NCBI GenBank assembly: GCA_026724425.1
Contig: JAIUCV010001273.1
Location: 62,001-126,000, forward strand
DNA: 64,000 nucleotides
Direction: 5' to 3'
Source: Erythrophleum ivorense
Lineage: Eukaryota > Streptophyta > Magnoliopsida > Fabales > Fabaceae
The position numbers were made by a program, and so were the translations under genes. This document shows, in pieces, positions 23,172 through 35,036 of the stretch. The first letter of the stretch is position 1; each line of letters begins with the position of its first letter. The notes under the pieces are model-generated. The model searched no databases. It was given only the letters and a program-made list of their open reading frames with translations, and was not told the origin of the DNA.

Positions 23172-26100
23172 TTTTGAATTCAAATTCTTATTCTCTAGTA
23201 TATTTAACAAAATTTATATAAAATTAATTATAATAATTTAATTAATATTATAATTAAATTATATTAATAAATAAATAAATAGAAAAAATATTATAAATAA
23301 TTAGAAAATAATAATTTATTATTAAATTCTATTTCAATTAATAATATATAATAATTAATCAAATTTCTAATTTTATAATTTAAATAATTTAATAATTAGA
23401 TTAGAGTAATTATATTACAATATTATTATATATATTAAGATTTAGTATGTATTTAATATGTATAATGTATAGATTTAAATCATCAAATTAATTAGACTAT
23501 GATTTAAATTAAATACTTTTTTTCTTATTCTTTCCCAAAAAAAGAATCACTCATATTCGCAACCTCATAACTCAAGTTGGATAACTCTCAAATAACAAGG
23601 AAAGAAAAGGGGCTGGGAAATTCAAAAGGGGGAGCGAAAAAAATTGGGGAATTTTCATATTCAGCGAGAGAGGGCGAGAGAGGGAGACCGAGGTCGAAAG
23701 CAAAGGAGAGAGGAGAGCCAACGGTGGGATTGGAGATTATGGTTAAGGGATTCGGTCGGGGCAAGAAACTGAGAGAGTGGAATAACGGAGGAAAAGGAGA
23801 GGGAGACCAAGAGAGCTAAAGGGGTTCAATGAGCAAATCTGACATGGCAGGAATATGGGTTAAGAGCATTTACAATCCAGAGAGGTATACTTCTATTGTC
23901 GCTTTTATTCATATCTCCTATTCGAAAATGCCAAAAACTATGAATACATTCTGTCCTTTAGTAGATTAACTCAATCGATTATCGCTTCCGTTCATGGTGC
24001 TTCTCTCGTTTGTTTTAGGGGTTGATTCATTACTGCCCTTTTGTATGAATGGCTGAGTGGTTGGTTCATCTGGATTTATCTTCGAGATAGACTTCTTGAT
24101 AGGCATTTGGATATAATGATTGTATATTTTTGATTGGAAATATTGAGTGTTTTGATTCTTGTTATTTTGTTCATATGAAGAAATAATAAAATTGTTGTCA
24201 GTTCAATAAAAGCTCAATCTCACTGGGTGTCGTTGAATTAGGACTGACCTCTTGCTGTCATAGTGCACTGCCTCATTGATTGGTAGTCTACGAAGTTTTT
24301 TTTTTCAGTGTCTCTTATTCCGATATCTTATGGTAAAGGGAGTCTCTCAATTTGTTTAAGCTTTATGATAAATGGTGCTGTTATCTCTTTTCCCTACTCA
24401 ACTCGAGTTCAAAGCCTTCACTCTAATATTGTTCCTTTGCTGTTAACATCTTGTGGAATTGTAAATTACTTCTTCTATGATTACTCTATTGAGATATGTG
24501 TTTTTGAAGGGCATGAGAATTATGGAATATTAAGATTAAGGTTTATGAAAAATGTTGAATGTCTTTCCATTTTATTTGGGAGGTATGTCTTTTATATGTG
24601 ACCAAATATCTGTGATAGGGCCTAATTATGTGTGATGAATGCTGAAAACCATGTGCTTGATTATGTTCCTAGGAATGATGCACCAATTTTTGTCCCCAAT
24701 AGTTGATGTATATGGTGAATAAAAAATACCTTGACATAGACGCATCGTATGATTGGAAAATCACTAAGTGAATTAGAGAGTCAGTATGCATCCTAAATTA
24801 TTGGATAGAAATGATGTCATTAGAGCATTATGCTGGAGTACGTTGTAATGTGTATTTTGATCTTTATGACAAGGCTTAATTAGAATTTGGGAAAAACATT
24901 TGAACTATTGTTGGAATTTGTTGAAACTGGATTGGTTGAAATTGGAAAAAGGATTCCAAATTTTATGTGCATTTTGGACAATGTCTTGTTGATTCCTCTG
25001 TTTTCTTATGATTGGATTGGTTTTGCCTCTTATTGATTTTTGTTGCATTTGTGCCATGGGCCACGTAAACTGGTGGAGAGGACATCTGGAACATTCTCGA
25101 ATGAAGAATAAAAGAAGGAAAGAGTTCACTCGTTCTTTGCTTACTTGTTTTCTTTGTAATGAAACATATGTTTGGAATAATATGAATTTTGAATGAATGT
25201 AAAGTCACACACTAGTGTAAAATGTTTATGCTTATCGCAATATTTATTTTTATTCTATTTTTGTTTCGTGCATATTTACAGTAGCCGTGTGAGATCTAGT
25301 GTCTCCCCATGTGCATAAGATGTCGTTAGGACCACATGTGACAAAAAAGTCTTCGTAGGTGCCAAAGACATGCAATTAAGAGAGCTTTGATTTTGATAGA
25401 ATTAGGTCTATTCTTCTTTTAAAAAAAAAAACTTCAAGGAAAAAGGAAAATATGTTTAAAAAGATTAAAATATGATTCAAAGCAAAATTCAAAAAATTTC
25501 ATAAAACTAAATAAAGTTCCTTAAAAATATATATAGTTTTTTTATAGAAAAAATAAAGTAAGTTTTTAAAATAAAAAAGGAGAGAAGCCAAAAATCTTTT
25601 TCCCTGAAAGTGATGATTTTTTTCCTTTTTTCAAAAAAATATAACGATAAAACAAAAAACAAATAAAAATAATAAAAGTACCAAAAATAAAAATAAAAAC
25701 TAAAACTAAAACTAAAAATACAAAAAACAAAATAAAAATATAATAAAAAAGAAAAGAGAGTAAAGAAATATAATTATTTTAGTTTTCACAAATTAAAACA
25801 TACAGATTAATTTTAAAGTTGTTTTGTTTTTAAAAAGCCTAAAATGATTTTTACTTTCTTTTTCTCTTCTCAAAAAACAAAAAATAAACACAAAATAAAA
25901 CAAAAGCAAAAGGAAAAATAATAATAAACAAAAATAAACACGAAATAAAAACAAACAAAACAAAACAGAATAAAACAAAATAAAAATAAACAAAAACAAA
26001 TATAAAGAAACCAAAAAGAAAAAGAAGGAAAAAGAAAAAAAAGATAAAAATAAAAAATAAAATAAACCAAAAAAAAAGAAAACGAGAAACAAAAAAATAT

Positions 26101-27005
26101 TAAAAATAAAAATAAAATAGACAAAAAAAAAACAAAAAACAAAGAAAAAAAGAAAAAAAACAAAAACAAAACAAAACAAAACAAAAACAAGAAAAATGAA
26201 ACAAAAAAAAAACAAAACAAAAGTAAAAAAAAAAAAAGAGAAAAGATGAAAACAAAAAAATGATTTTTTTAAAAAATTGAAGATACAAGAAAGATACCAA
26301 AATAAAATTAACTTTACCTTTAACAAATCAAAACACATCAATCAATTTTAAATTCGTTTTATTTGTTAAAAGAAAAAGTAATTTTTATTTTCTTTGTCTT
26401 TTCACCAAAAATAAAAAAAATAAAACGAAAACCAAAAAAATAAACAAAAAACAAAAACAAACGCAAAATACCGCCCAACAAATACAGTTCTTTGTTCAAA
26501 CTACGTCGACTTTGATCCTTACTGAAGGGTACGTAAGCCCTAGGCTTTCATCCTAGGTCAAGTCCGCCCTTTGTAAATAAATATTTTTTTAATTTAATTT
26601 TCTTAATGTCTTTCCTTTTTATTTTGCTTTTAATTTTATTTCCTTAAATTCTTTTTTTCTTATTTTGCATATGATTTGTTAGGGAGAATTAAAATAGAAT
26701 AGAAGTCATATTAATTTTGTACAACTAACTTATGGTAACTGTTCAAGGAACAGGTGTAGTAGGGTGCTTAACACTTTCCCCACTCACAATCACTCCTGAA
26801 TCCATTGTCTGGTTTGTAGATCATTTTCTCATTTTTCTTATAAAAGATTTTTCTAAAATTTTGCTTTTTAAAAATAAAATTTTGGTAGCAACTCCTATAA
26901 CCTTTTTAATTTTAATTTTGGTTTTCACTTTCTTTGAATATCGAAATTCCTTTTGAAATTCTTTTTTTTTAAAGACGTCACGTAGTTGCATTTTCGGGTG
27001 TGACA

Positions 27006-27385
27006 GTCTTCATTGGTGAGAATAAAGATGAAACTATAACTAAGATTAAGTCTAGAGACACCACATTCCTAGAAAATGAGTTTTCTAGTAAGGGTAAGAT
27101 TGATAGCAGTATACCTCTCTACGAGGCATTTGACTAAGGAAGTGAGGAACAAACAACTGTACCTTAATCTATCATTCTAAGTGGAAGCTTTATGCAACAA
27201 TATGAAAATATAAAGCAAAGTGAAAATGTTATTCTAGCTACCTTATTGCATAAAAGTAACAAAGAAAGTATGTTTAAATGTCAAAATGAAATTGAAGTGG
27301 CAACACTTATAGTTACTCCACAAGATAAAGAAGAGCTGAACATAGTTCAAGAGACTCTATCATGCCTTGTTAAGAAAAAATGAAA
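27006..27385 (+). pseudogene. copia integrase C-terminus and linker to RT, resumed
   Basis: VFIGENKDETITKIKSRDTTFLENEFSSKG continues the integrase exactly where it broke at 13816. It is followed by a linker frame (27192-27383) that includes a NIVQETLSCLVKKK-like end. A stop follows YEAFD at about 27136. Confidence 0.8.
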
Positions 27386-28290
27386 AAGAGCAATAGAAGA
27401 AGAAATGGATTTTATGAGGAAAAAAAATTGGGAGTTAATTGATTTATCATTTGGCCAAAAGCCAATCAAGAACTAGAGGATTCTTAAGATAAAAAGGAAA
27501 GTAGATTGGTCTATTGAGAAATATAAGGCTTGATTAGTTGCTAAAGGGTATACATAATAGGAATGTATGAATTATAAAGATACTTTTTCACCTTTTGTGT
27601 ATTTTAATACAATAAGATTACTCCTAGCTATTGTTGCTAGCTTAGACTTGTAGCTATATTAAATGGATGTAGAAACCATATTTTCAAATGGAAAACTAGA
27701 TGAAGAAACATATATGAAACAACTTTTAGATTTTATTGAAAAAGGAATGGAACAAAATATTTGTAAGCTCCAAAGGTCCATTTACTAAATGAAACAATTA
27801 TCTAGATAATGTTATTTGAAATTTCATTGAGTTGTGATGTCACAAGAATTTATGTTAAGAGTTTAAAGGTAATGTTGTAATATTATCCTTTTATATAGAT
27901 GATATTCTATTGTTTGGGAATAGTTTGGAGTTAATATTACCTATTAAAGAATGACTATCTTTAAAATTTAAGATAAAGGATATGGGTGAAGCAAAGTATA
28001 TTCTTGATGTTAAAATTCAAAGAAATTAATTTCTCTTTTACAAAAGAAATATATCAAAAAAATTCTTGAGTAATTCAACATGAAAAACTATAAACCTAAG
28101 GATACCCCTATAGTAAGAGGTGAGAATCTAAGTCATGAAATGTGTCCTCATACTAAATCAGGAAAGAAAGTTATGAAGGGAGTCCTTTACTCAAGTTGTT
28201 TTGGCAGCTTAATGTACACAATGATGTATACTAGATTGAATATTTGTTATGCAGTTGGCCTTATAAGGTCGTACAATTAAATTTAAGTCA
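27386..28290 (+). pseudogene. copia reverse transcriptase remnant
   Basis: In order: an AIEEEMDFMRKKNWEL block, a KRKVDWSIEKYKA then LVAKGYT region with a stop, YKDTFSPFVYFNTIRLLLAI, MDVETIFSNGKLDEETYM (first catalytic Asp region), and YIDDILLFGN with the intact DD motif at 27892-27903. It ends with KPKDTPIVRGENLS...YSSCFGSLMYTMMYTRLNICYAVGL. Several stops and frameshifts break it, and part of the palm between about 27740 and 27840 is scrambled. Confidence 0.85.
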
Positions 28291-28800
28291 AAAGCATTGG
28301 AAAACAATTAAAAGAATCCTAAAATACTTGAAGGATATTGCTAACTATGCATTATATTATCAAGGAAGTGATTTATGCTTGTTAGGATACTCCAATGCAA
28401 ACTAGAGCAAAAATCTAGATGAGCGAAAACCAACTTCCATATATACATTTTTGCTGAACAATGGAACCATATCATGAAGCAACAACAAGCAGATATGTAT
28501 CACATTAGCTAATATGAAAGTAGAGTTCATATCATGTTTTGCAGCAATACAAGAGGCTATATGGTTGAAAAGATTGAGGGAACATCTAGGGACCCTTGGT
28601 GGGATATTAAGTCTAATATTAGTAAATTGTGATAGTCAATCACCCATAGCCTATATGAAAGATCCCAAGTATCATAATAGGGCAAAACACATAGATACAA
28701 ATTATAACTTTGCTAGAAAAGTAATAGCATAGAAGAATGTTACCATACAATATATATCAATGCAGAAGATGTTAAAAGTTCCTCTTGCTAAGCCTATACC
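28291..28800 (+). pseudogene. copia RNase H remnant
   Basis: Contains the KVEFISCFAAIQEAIWLKRL block and, later, VNCDSQSPIAYMKDPKYHNRAKHIDTNY, which match the copia RNase H helix and the CDN-x-S-A...KHID region. The usual STMEAE is degraded. Confidence 0.82.
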
Positions 28801-29951
28801 TAAAGATATGTATATAGAGCACATAAAGTTTCTTGGCATGCATAGAATATGAAGGAAATACCTTTATATAAGAATTGATTGTTAAATGAATTCAATGTGT
28901 TTGTTTCATTCTTAAATATAGTGCTATAATAGTAGATAACATATACATAATGCCATAGTATGTTATATAGATTGATAAAGTTGACTTTCTCGCATAAGCA
29001 ACCATCTTTGGTGCTCATGAGGAGTGAGCAAAGGTGAGATATTTATGCTCACTATGTTAGGCAATGGAAGCACTAATATTACAAAGAAAGAACACAAAAC
29101 AAAAATATATTGCCTCAACAAAAAGTATAAAAAAAAAAGAGTAGGTTGAGATGAAATCTAAAAAATATAATAATATAGATTGAATTATGGAACCTTATCA
29201 TCCATAATACCTCCAGCCAAATATGAATTTTCTTTAAGAATATCTTAGGAGGCAAGTGGAATGGTAGAATTCGAGTTAGATACTGCGTATCTCTAGACTA
29301 AGATTTGTATAATGTTAATAAATAAATAAAATCAACACATACTCTTACATGATAAGAGAAATACTGTGATATGCAATTCATATTATATATGCTTAACAAT
29401 AGCAATTGAGAAGCAAGTAAATAGATCCTTACTTTTATTGTTATGTGAGTCCTAAAATGGAACAAATTCTTTCATTAGTGTTTTTATGTCTTTGACAATA
29501 TCATAAAGAGACAAGCAAGTACTTATTGTTTTAGCATATATTCTATTGTTAAAATATATAAGATCTAAAAGATTAATACTAAGAGAATAATTGATTTAGA
29601 TCTAAGTAATATATAGGCAAAACAAAGGTCACTTAAAATGTGCATAATTATGATAGTATCTGAGACATGTTTGTTATAAAGTTATTTTGCAAGTGTTTAA
29701 GCATAGATATTATGTATATGAAAAAAGCAATATGAATGATACTAAAACTTAAAAGGGATTAGACTTGCCATCCGTAAAATGTATATTGGTTAATCTAATG
29801 CATCAAAGACACACAATTAATTGTATAACATATATTCAAAAGCTCCTGAATGCTATGTTCAAGTGATTATCGTAGAGCACATAGTATGAAAGAACAAGAG
29901 GAGTAGAAAACTTTATATTATCCATCTCATTATGTGCTAATAAAAAAAAAT
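28801..29951. other. copia 3' untranslated region, no gene
   Basis: AT-rich, with no recognisable domain. A possible polypurine-tract-like stretch GGAGGCAAGTGGAATGG occurs at 29248-29264, well before the LTR, so an extra sequence may have been added between it and the LTR. Confidence 0.45.
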
Positions 29952-30336
29952 TAGATTATTGGGTTGCTCATAATGAGTTGGCCCAAATCCATAAGTAAAG
30001 TCCAAATTTATGTTTTATTAAATAAATAAATAATTTAAATTTCAAAATTGTTGAATTTAAATTAATGGATCACTTATTTTGAAAAAATTGACCCATGATA
30101 GTAATTGTCCAAAATATAAAAGAACTGAACATTGAGTCTATAAACTGACTCCTTGAAAAACATATATAGAGAGATTTTCTCATTTCATTATTATTATTTT
30201 CTCTAAAATTTGGTGTATTTGCTACAATTTTTGAGATCCAAATTTGAATCATAGTTGTGATCCATCATGTGAGACAATAATCTAAAAAAAATTTCGTTGC
30301 AAGTAAGTGTTTTGACCAAATTTATTTGAAATTCTG
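29952..30336 (+). repeat. 3' LTR of the copia element
   Basis: Begins TAGATTATTGGG (a TG start mutated to TA) and ends GAAATTCTG. It aligns with the 5' LTR (9464-9893) over its whole length, is about 45 bp shorter, and has lost the canonical CA end. Confidence 0.8.
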
Positions 30337-31690
30337 TTTATAAAGTCAATCCACAAATTTTTAAATCACAAGTAAAACTGGCCAAATTAGGTGAAATTTA
30401 TCAAAATATAAAAAGATTAATACATGCTTGCATGTTTGCCTGTGACAATTCAGTTCCCCAACGCATGAGATGACATTTTGACCTTTAGTATATTTGTTTT
30501 TTATTGGGGCCCGGGGGGGCCGTTGGATGTATAGCCTTTTATGTATTCAAGCTTAAGACGTATCGTAAAATTCAAGCCTGGTGAAGACCCGTGACTTAAT
30601 TTCCTCATAGGCGTCTTCCTCAATCTCCTCATAAGCCCAATAGTAAGGTGGTGTAAACATTTTTGTGATAAGGCATGTTCGATATAGACTTGATTACGGG
30701 TTCAGAAATTTGCCCGGTTTAATAGATTTGATTTAACAAAATAGATATAAATTTGAAAAAGGAGTTAAAAAAAAAGGGTTCATTTTTTTAAATTCTAAAT
30801 ATAAAATGGTCATGTTAGAATTTTTTTTTATAAAAATCTTACCTGAGTAAATTTTTTATTATTTTATTCTAATATTTTTATATTTTATCTAGATCTCTTT
30901 TTACTTTTTTTTCCTTTCATTTTATCCTTTTTTTTAACAAATAAAATTTAAGAGTCAATTATTAATGCAATTTGAAGAAAGAATATAATTTTCAGTATTT
31001 ATATTGCTATAATTAAAACTTAGATACAAAATTATGTATATTAGATGTAAAAATAATAGTCTTATAATTAAAATAAGAAAAATCAAATAAAAATTAATGT
31101 ATTCTTATATGATAGATAATTATTATATTCTTTTCTCCAAAAGATAATTATATTCTTGAATGTAATGCTGTTGAGTAATTATATATATATATATATATAT
31201 ATATTTGGCCAGCAAACAATTATATTCGAATTCTAAGAGTTGAAACAGTTTTATAATGTTAAGAATTTGAACGTACTAAAAATATACTTATAGAGAGAGA
31301 TAATTATGAGTTTCGAATAAAATTAATGCTCTATTCTTAGGGAGCTACTTGTAAGAAGCAGAATTTTTTTTTGGGTAATGAATAGAACAGAAAAAAACAA
31401 CTTGATTTTTATGGAAGAAAAAATATTTCAATTTAATATACTTACTAGATCCGATAAAAGTCAATGTTTTTTAATAAATAAATATTTATCTAACATGGTA
31501 ATCATAAATAAATTAAAATAAGCACCTTTATATTAAACCAAATTAATCTCTTAAAACTTTCAAGTAAATTAATTGATAAAAATATCCGCTAAAATAGGCC
31601 AAATTGGCACCAAAAATTGAACAGGGATCTACACACAACTTGGCATTGTACTTTATGGGATAGATAAGCTTTTGAAAAAATTACATACTT
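30337..31690. other. Gene-free tract
   Basis: No coding sequence seen. It contains an isolated GC run (GGGGCCCGGGGGGGCCG at 30508-30524) and a (TA)n microsatellite at 31180-31204. The rest is AT-rich without clear repeat ends. Confidence 0.5.
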
Positions 31691-31696
31691 TAATTT

Positions 31697-31855
31697 AAAG
31701 ATATTTATATTAAAATATTTTAAAATTTAAAATTATTTTAAAATATTATAGGATTAAAAATTTTAATTTAGAGTCTTGAACTATTTTTTTTTTGTATAGT
31801 TAAAATTTTTAATCATAAGATCTTTTAGTATAAATATTTTTCATTTGGAGTTTTA
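31697..31855. mobile_element. Short AT-rich fold-back element (MITE-like)
   Basis: The left arm AGATATTTATATTAAAATAT and the right arm (…GATCTTTTAGTATAAATATTT) are inverted copies. The left arm closely resembles that of the element at 33068-33352. No clear target duplication. Confidence 0.5.
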
Positions 31856-31904
31856 CACTATAATTTTTTATAAACTTTTCTTTTTGAGAACATTATACTT
31901 TTGT

Positions 31905-32270
31905 ATTTGGAGCTTTATTCAAATTTTAATTTAGTTTCTATAATTTAAAAATGTATAATTAAATTCTTACACTTTACACATTTTTTTACTTTAGTTTCTA
32001 TTGTTAAAATTTTGTCAGTACTTTGTTAAATTTTATTAATATAACTAATTATGTATTATTTTAATAATCCAAATATGTATAATTTATATCAATAAAAGAA
32101 GTAAAATTATAGATAATAAAGTAAGATTAACTCACATAAAAGCTAAAACATTAGCAAAAATATGAAGATAAAGACTAAATTAAAAATTATTTAAATTATA
32201 AGGACTAGATTATAAAATTTTAAATTATAAAAATTAAATAAAAATAAGATAAAGCTATAAAAATTTAAAA
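31905..32270. mobile_element. MITE-like inverted repeat, same family as the one in the LEA intron
   Basis: The left part (ATTTTAATTTAGTTTCTATAATTTAA…) and the right part (…AAATTATAAGGACTAGATT…AAATTAAATAAAAATAAGAT) are imperfect inverted copies. The segment AATTTTATTAATATAACTAATTA also occurs, inverted, near 36109-36130. The ends are fuzzy. Confidence 0.5.
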
Positions 32271-33067
32271 TATAATTTTTACTTTCTTATTTTCCGCTGT
32301 AAGATAAATGAGCTGCTAGAGCTGAAGAGCCATCAACAAATCAAAACAAACACTCCCCACACGGTTGTCTCTTCGGGCCTTAGGGTGCTCAAAAACGTAT
32401 GGTTGTTTGGGTTTAGAGTCAACCCTAACCCAACCCAATAACTTGTTTACAAGGTTTAACCCAAGCCAATCTAAACCATAAGACTTGAACACTATTGAAC
32501 CCAATCCATTGGCCATGTTTGGTTCATGGATTTAATATTGATGAAATGCAAAGATTTTTTTTTAAAATTTAAAAAATACTTATTATATTTTTTATAATTA
32601 TTATTTAATAGTATCTATTTATTATTATTATTTTCAAAATAGGCATATTAATATTATTTCTCTTCTCTCCTACTTGCTTTTTTCTCCCCTTTCTATTCAA
32701 TTCTGTTCCATTTTTGTATCAAAAGTAAATTTCAAGTGCATCATAGAACTATAAGTTCCCTCAGAAGAACATTTTTTATTGAGGAAAAAATTTTTTAAAA
32801 TTAAAATTTGAAGTTTTATATTTAGAAAACCATATTGAAAAGAAAATGATATTTTAAAAACTAGATTAAAATATTTTATCTTGGAAAAAATTAAGAAAAA
32901 AATATTTTAAAGACTAAATCATTAATTTGTTGAAAAATTGATAATCTTAAACTCAACCATCCCTATCCAAAATTTGTCTAAAATTCCAAACTAGATCAAT
33001 CCCAAAGCCTAAATCAAGGCATTAGTTTGGATTGGTTTTGGGCTTGAAAGAATTATGTTTTAAGATT

Positions 33068-33352
33068 TTAAGTTGAAGATATTTATACTAAAATATTTTA
33101 AAATTTAAAATTATTTTAAAGAATTATAAAACAAAAAATTTTAACTCTAAGAAATTATTTCTTGATCAATAATAAACCAAAATGAAAAAAATGAATAAAT
33201 AATAAAAAAGAACTCATAAGTTTATATTATACAGTATAATTTTTTTTACAATTATAATTTTTTATTTTTATAATTAAAATTTTATATCTTAACATTCTTT
33301 TAAAATAATTTTAAAATTTAAAGTTCTTTATTATAAATTCTTCCAACTTAAA
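33068..33352. mobile_element. AT-rich fold-back MITE, 285 bp
   Basis: The terminal inverted repeat TTAAGTTGAAGATATTTATA pairs with the right end (reverse complement TTAAGTTGGAAGAATTTATA), and the arms continue to pair inward. No coding capacity. It lies about 300 bp upstream of the LEA start codon, so it forms part of that promoter region. Confidence 0.7.
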
Positions 33353-33648
33353 TTCCTGATTTATAATTTTCCCTTTAGCAGGCTTCTTTTGAGAGCAGTT
33401 TGGGATTTGAACAGCCCTGCTTTATTAGCCGACAAGGGATTAAAAATGGATTTAATTAACGGTGGACTTCCATGGACTTAACGACCGTTAGTAGGACCAA
33501 TGTCGTACGTGTTAGGTACGAACAAATTTAAAAGGCCATTCCTTCCAACAACCCCTTTCCCACACTTATTTTCTTCCCTTCCACACCACTCTCCACTTCT
33601 CTCTTCATCTGCTCTCTCTCACTATCTCTCTTGTTTAGCCTTCTTTGT

Positions 33649-35005
33649 ATGGCCGCCAATTCCAATAGCCGAGGAATCGCTAGCTTGGGGAAGCGACTCG
33701 TGAACCAGATCTGGGTCGCCAACACAACTAGGTGCAATACTGTTATTAAATTCTCACAACCTTTCGTTCTAATTTTACTGATATGTAATTTTTAGTTGAT
33801 ATGTGCCTTCCTGAATCTTATCTTTACACAATTTGCTCTCTGATTATCTTTGATTTGTTGCTTGGTAGTGCTTGAAACATATACATTTATTTATTTATTT
33901 ACTAGAGACTAACAAATAGCAAAGTTCTAAATTTTCAGCGACCAAATCCATTTGTAAAATTCAGGATCAAATAGCAGAGGCATGTATCTGTTATGGACTA
34001 AAAATACATTTCCTTTTAATTGTTTGATTCCCGGGAATTTTTTTTTTGAGATATATATATATTTTTCACATTTCGTGGTCAGCGTGTTTTGTGCTATGTT
34101 TTTCTTTGGCTTATATTTTGGAGATGTTGTAGAGCTGATGAATTTAGTTTTGGGGTTGTTTTATTTTTTATGCTTCTCTGAAATTTCTAGTGCGCTTCTC
34201 TTTGGGTTTTCAATCGTTTGCTCTATGTTTTGAGATGCTCTGTGGCAGATCGCTTTCTGGGTAGTTTCTTTCTTGTTGCTTTGATTTTCTTAATATCTTG
34301 GGAATCTTTCTGAGATATTGTGGTTTAATTTAATTTATACTTTGAACTGGCTCCTTGTGACCCATCAAATTTTAACTGTTCGTGTGTACCTGAAGAAAAT
34401 TGTATATGGTCTGAGTTACCTATGATAATCATATTATTGTTTATGCTTCATGTTTGGAAGGCTATTTAATTATCATGTCTCACTTTGTCCTTTCCTAATA
34501 ATATAAAGACTTTATTTCCTTGCTTGGTTCGTGGGAAATAAAAAAGAAACCTCTAGATTTTGTCCTTTCGTTTTTCCAGGAAAATTAGGCCGTTCCTTGA
34601 ACTGTAAATACAACAGCCTATTAGAAAGTTGTTTTATATTTTAATTCCCATCGTTTGATTTTTCTTTTATTCCTCTCTTTTTACCTTCTGCGGTTCTTCT
34701 GCCATGTGATCTTTCCCCACCCTTATCTAGTTCCCTCTTGCCCTTGTTGGTTGTACATCGTCATCAACATGGATGTTTGGCCTCTATTTCTTTTTTTCTG
34801 TCAATAGTTCAATATAAAATTGCTAAATTAATCAAAGGCATCTTATCTGAACTTTTTTTTTTTCGTAGTGTGGTGATACTGGGGTATGGAAAGTAATGCT
34901 ATCCAGTCCTGGGTTAGGAGACTAAGAGAAGTTCTTTGTGCATGTGAACGGTTCAGATTTGGTCTTTACATGAGACCCACATATAGATATCGAATCTAGA
35001 CTGTC

Positions 35006-35036
<31 letters not shown>

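Larger units (their letters stand above)
22300..23570 (+). mobile_element. Plastid-derived (NUPT-like) insertion
   Basis: Sequence character changes abruptly from GA-rich to mixed and then extremely AT-rich, and back to GA-rich at about 23577. It contains a plastid-type tRNA-Ser(GCU) gene (23084-23171) in an AT-rich spacer. It also has an 11 bp hairpin (22769-22796, GCCCGGCTAGG/CCTGGCTGGGC with a TACTGA loop) of the sort that ends plastid mRNAs. No plastid protein gene could be read. Boundaries are approximate. The split GA tract of the host LTR supports insertion after the LTR formed. Confidence 0.65.
13817..27005 (+). mobile_element. Non-coding gypsy-like (LARD-type) element inserted in copia integrase
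   Basis: It begins TGTGAACACC and ends GGTGTGACA, i.e. TG...CA termini, flanked by the 5 bp GTTTT/GTCTT duplication. Two related halves (13817-18616 and about 21400-27005) share, in order: A-rich tracts, a GA-rich tract, a GTCATGTGGGAT / GCCGTGTGAGAT-like block, GACTTTGATCC...CCTAGGCT, GGGTGCCTAACACCTT-like sequence, a TGGCGACTC-like motif, and CATTTTCGG(A/G)TGTGACA. There are no gag-pol remnants. Once the Athila-like solo LTR is removed, the halves are nearly adjacent, so the true internal domain is tiny or lost. Large non-coding LTR derivatives (LARDs) of the Tat/Ogre kind are the best comparison, by inference. Confidence 0.75.
21400..27005 (+). repeat. 3' long repeat (LTR) of the gypsy-like element
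   Basis: The right half of the element, about 5.6 kb, or about 4.3 kb without the plastid-like insertion that splits its GA-rich tract (22080-22295 and 23577-23830). The left boundary is approximate because the TGTGAACACC head is not recognisable. It ends GGGTGTGACA at 27005. Long A/C-rich stretches at 25430-26480 give Phe-rich minus-strand frames that are not genes. Confidence 0.65.
9464..30336 (+). mobile_element. Old Ty1/copia retrotransposon, interrupted by a 13.2 kb insertion
   Basis: Diverged direct LTRs lie at 9464-9893 and 29952-30336. A primer binding site follows the 5' LTR. Between the LTRs are gag, protease, integrase, reverse transcriptase and RNase H segments in Ty1/copia order (INT before RT), all riddled with stops and indels. 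The integrase is interrupted at 13816 and resumes at 27006. Net length without the insertion is about 7.7 kb, somewhat long for the lineage because of an extended leader (9911-11762) and tail (28800-29951). The element is non-functional. No clean 5 bp target duplication is visible at its outer ends, in keeping with great age. Confidence 0.88.

Noticed and set aside
25793..26341. 182-residue minus-strand frame rich in Phe and Leu, membrane-like
   Set aside because: It is the reverse strand of an A/C-rich low-complexity part of the gypsy-like LTR, with almost no residues other than F, L, C, S, V and Y. The overlapping minus frames at 25870-26220 and 26100-26300 are equally low-complexity.
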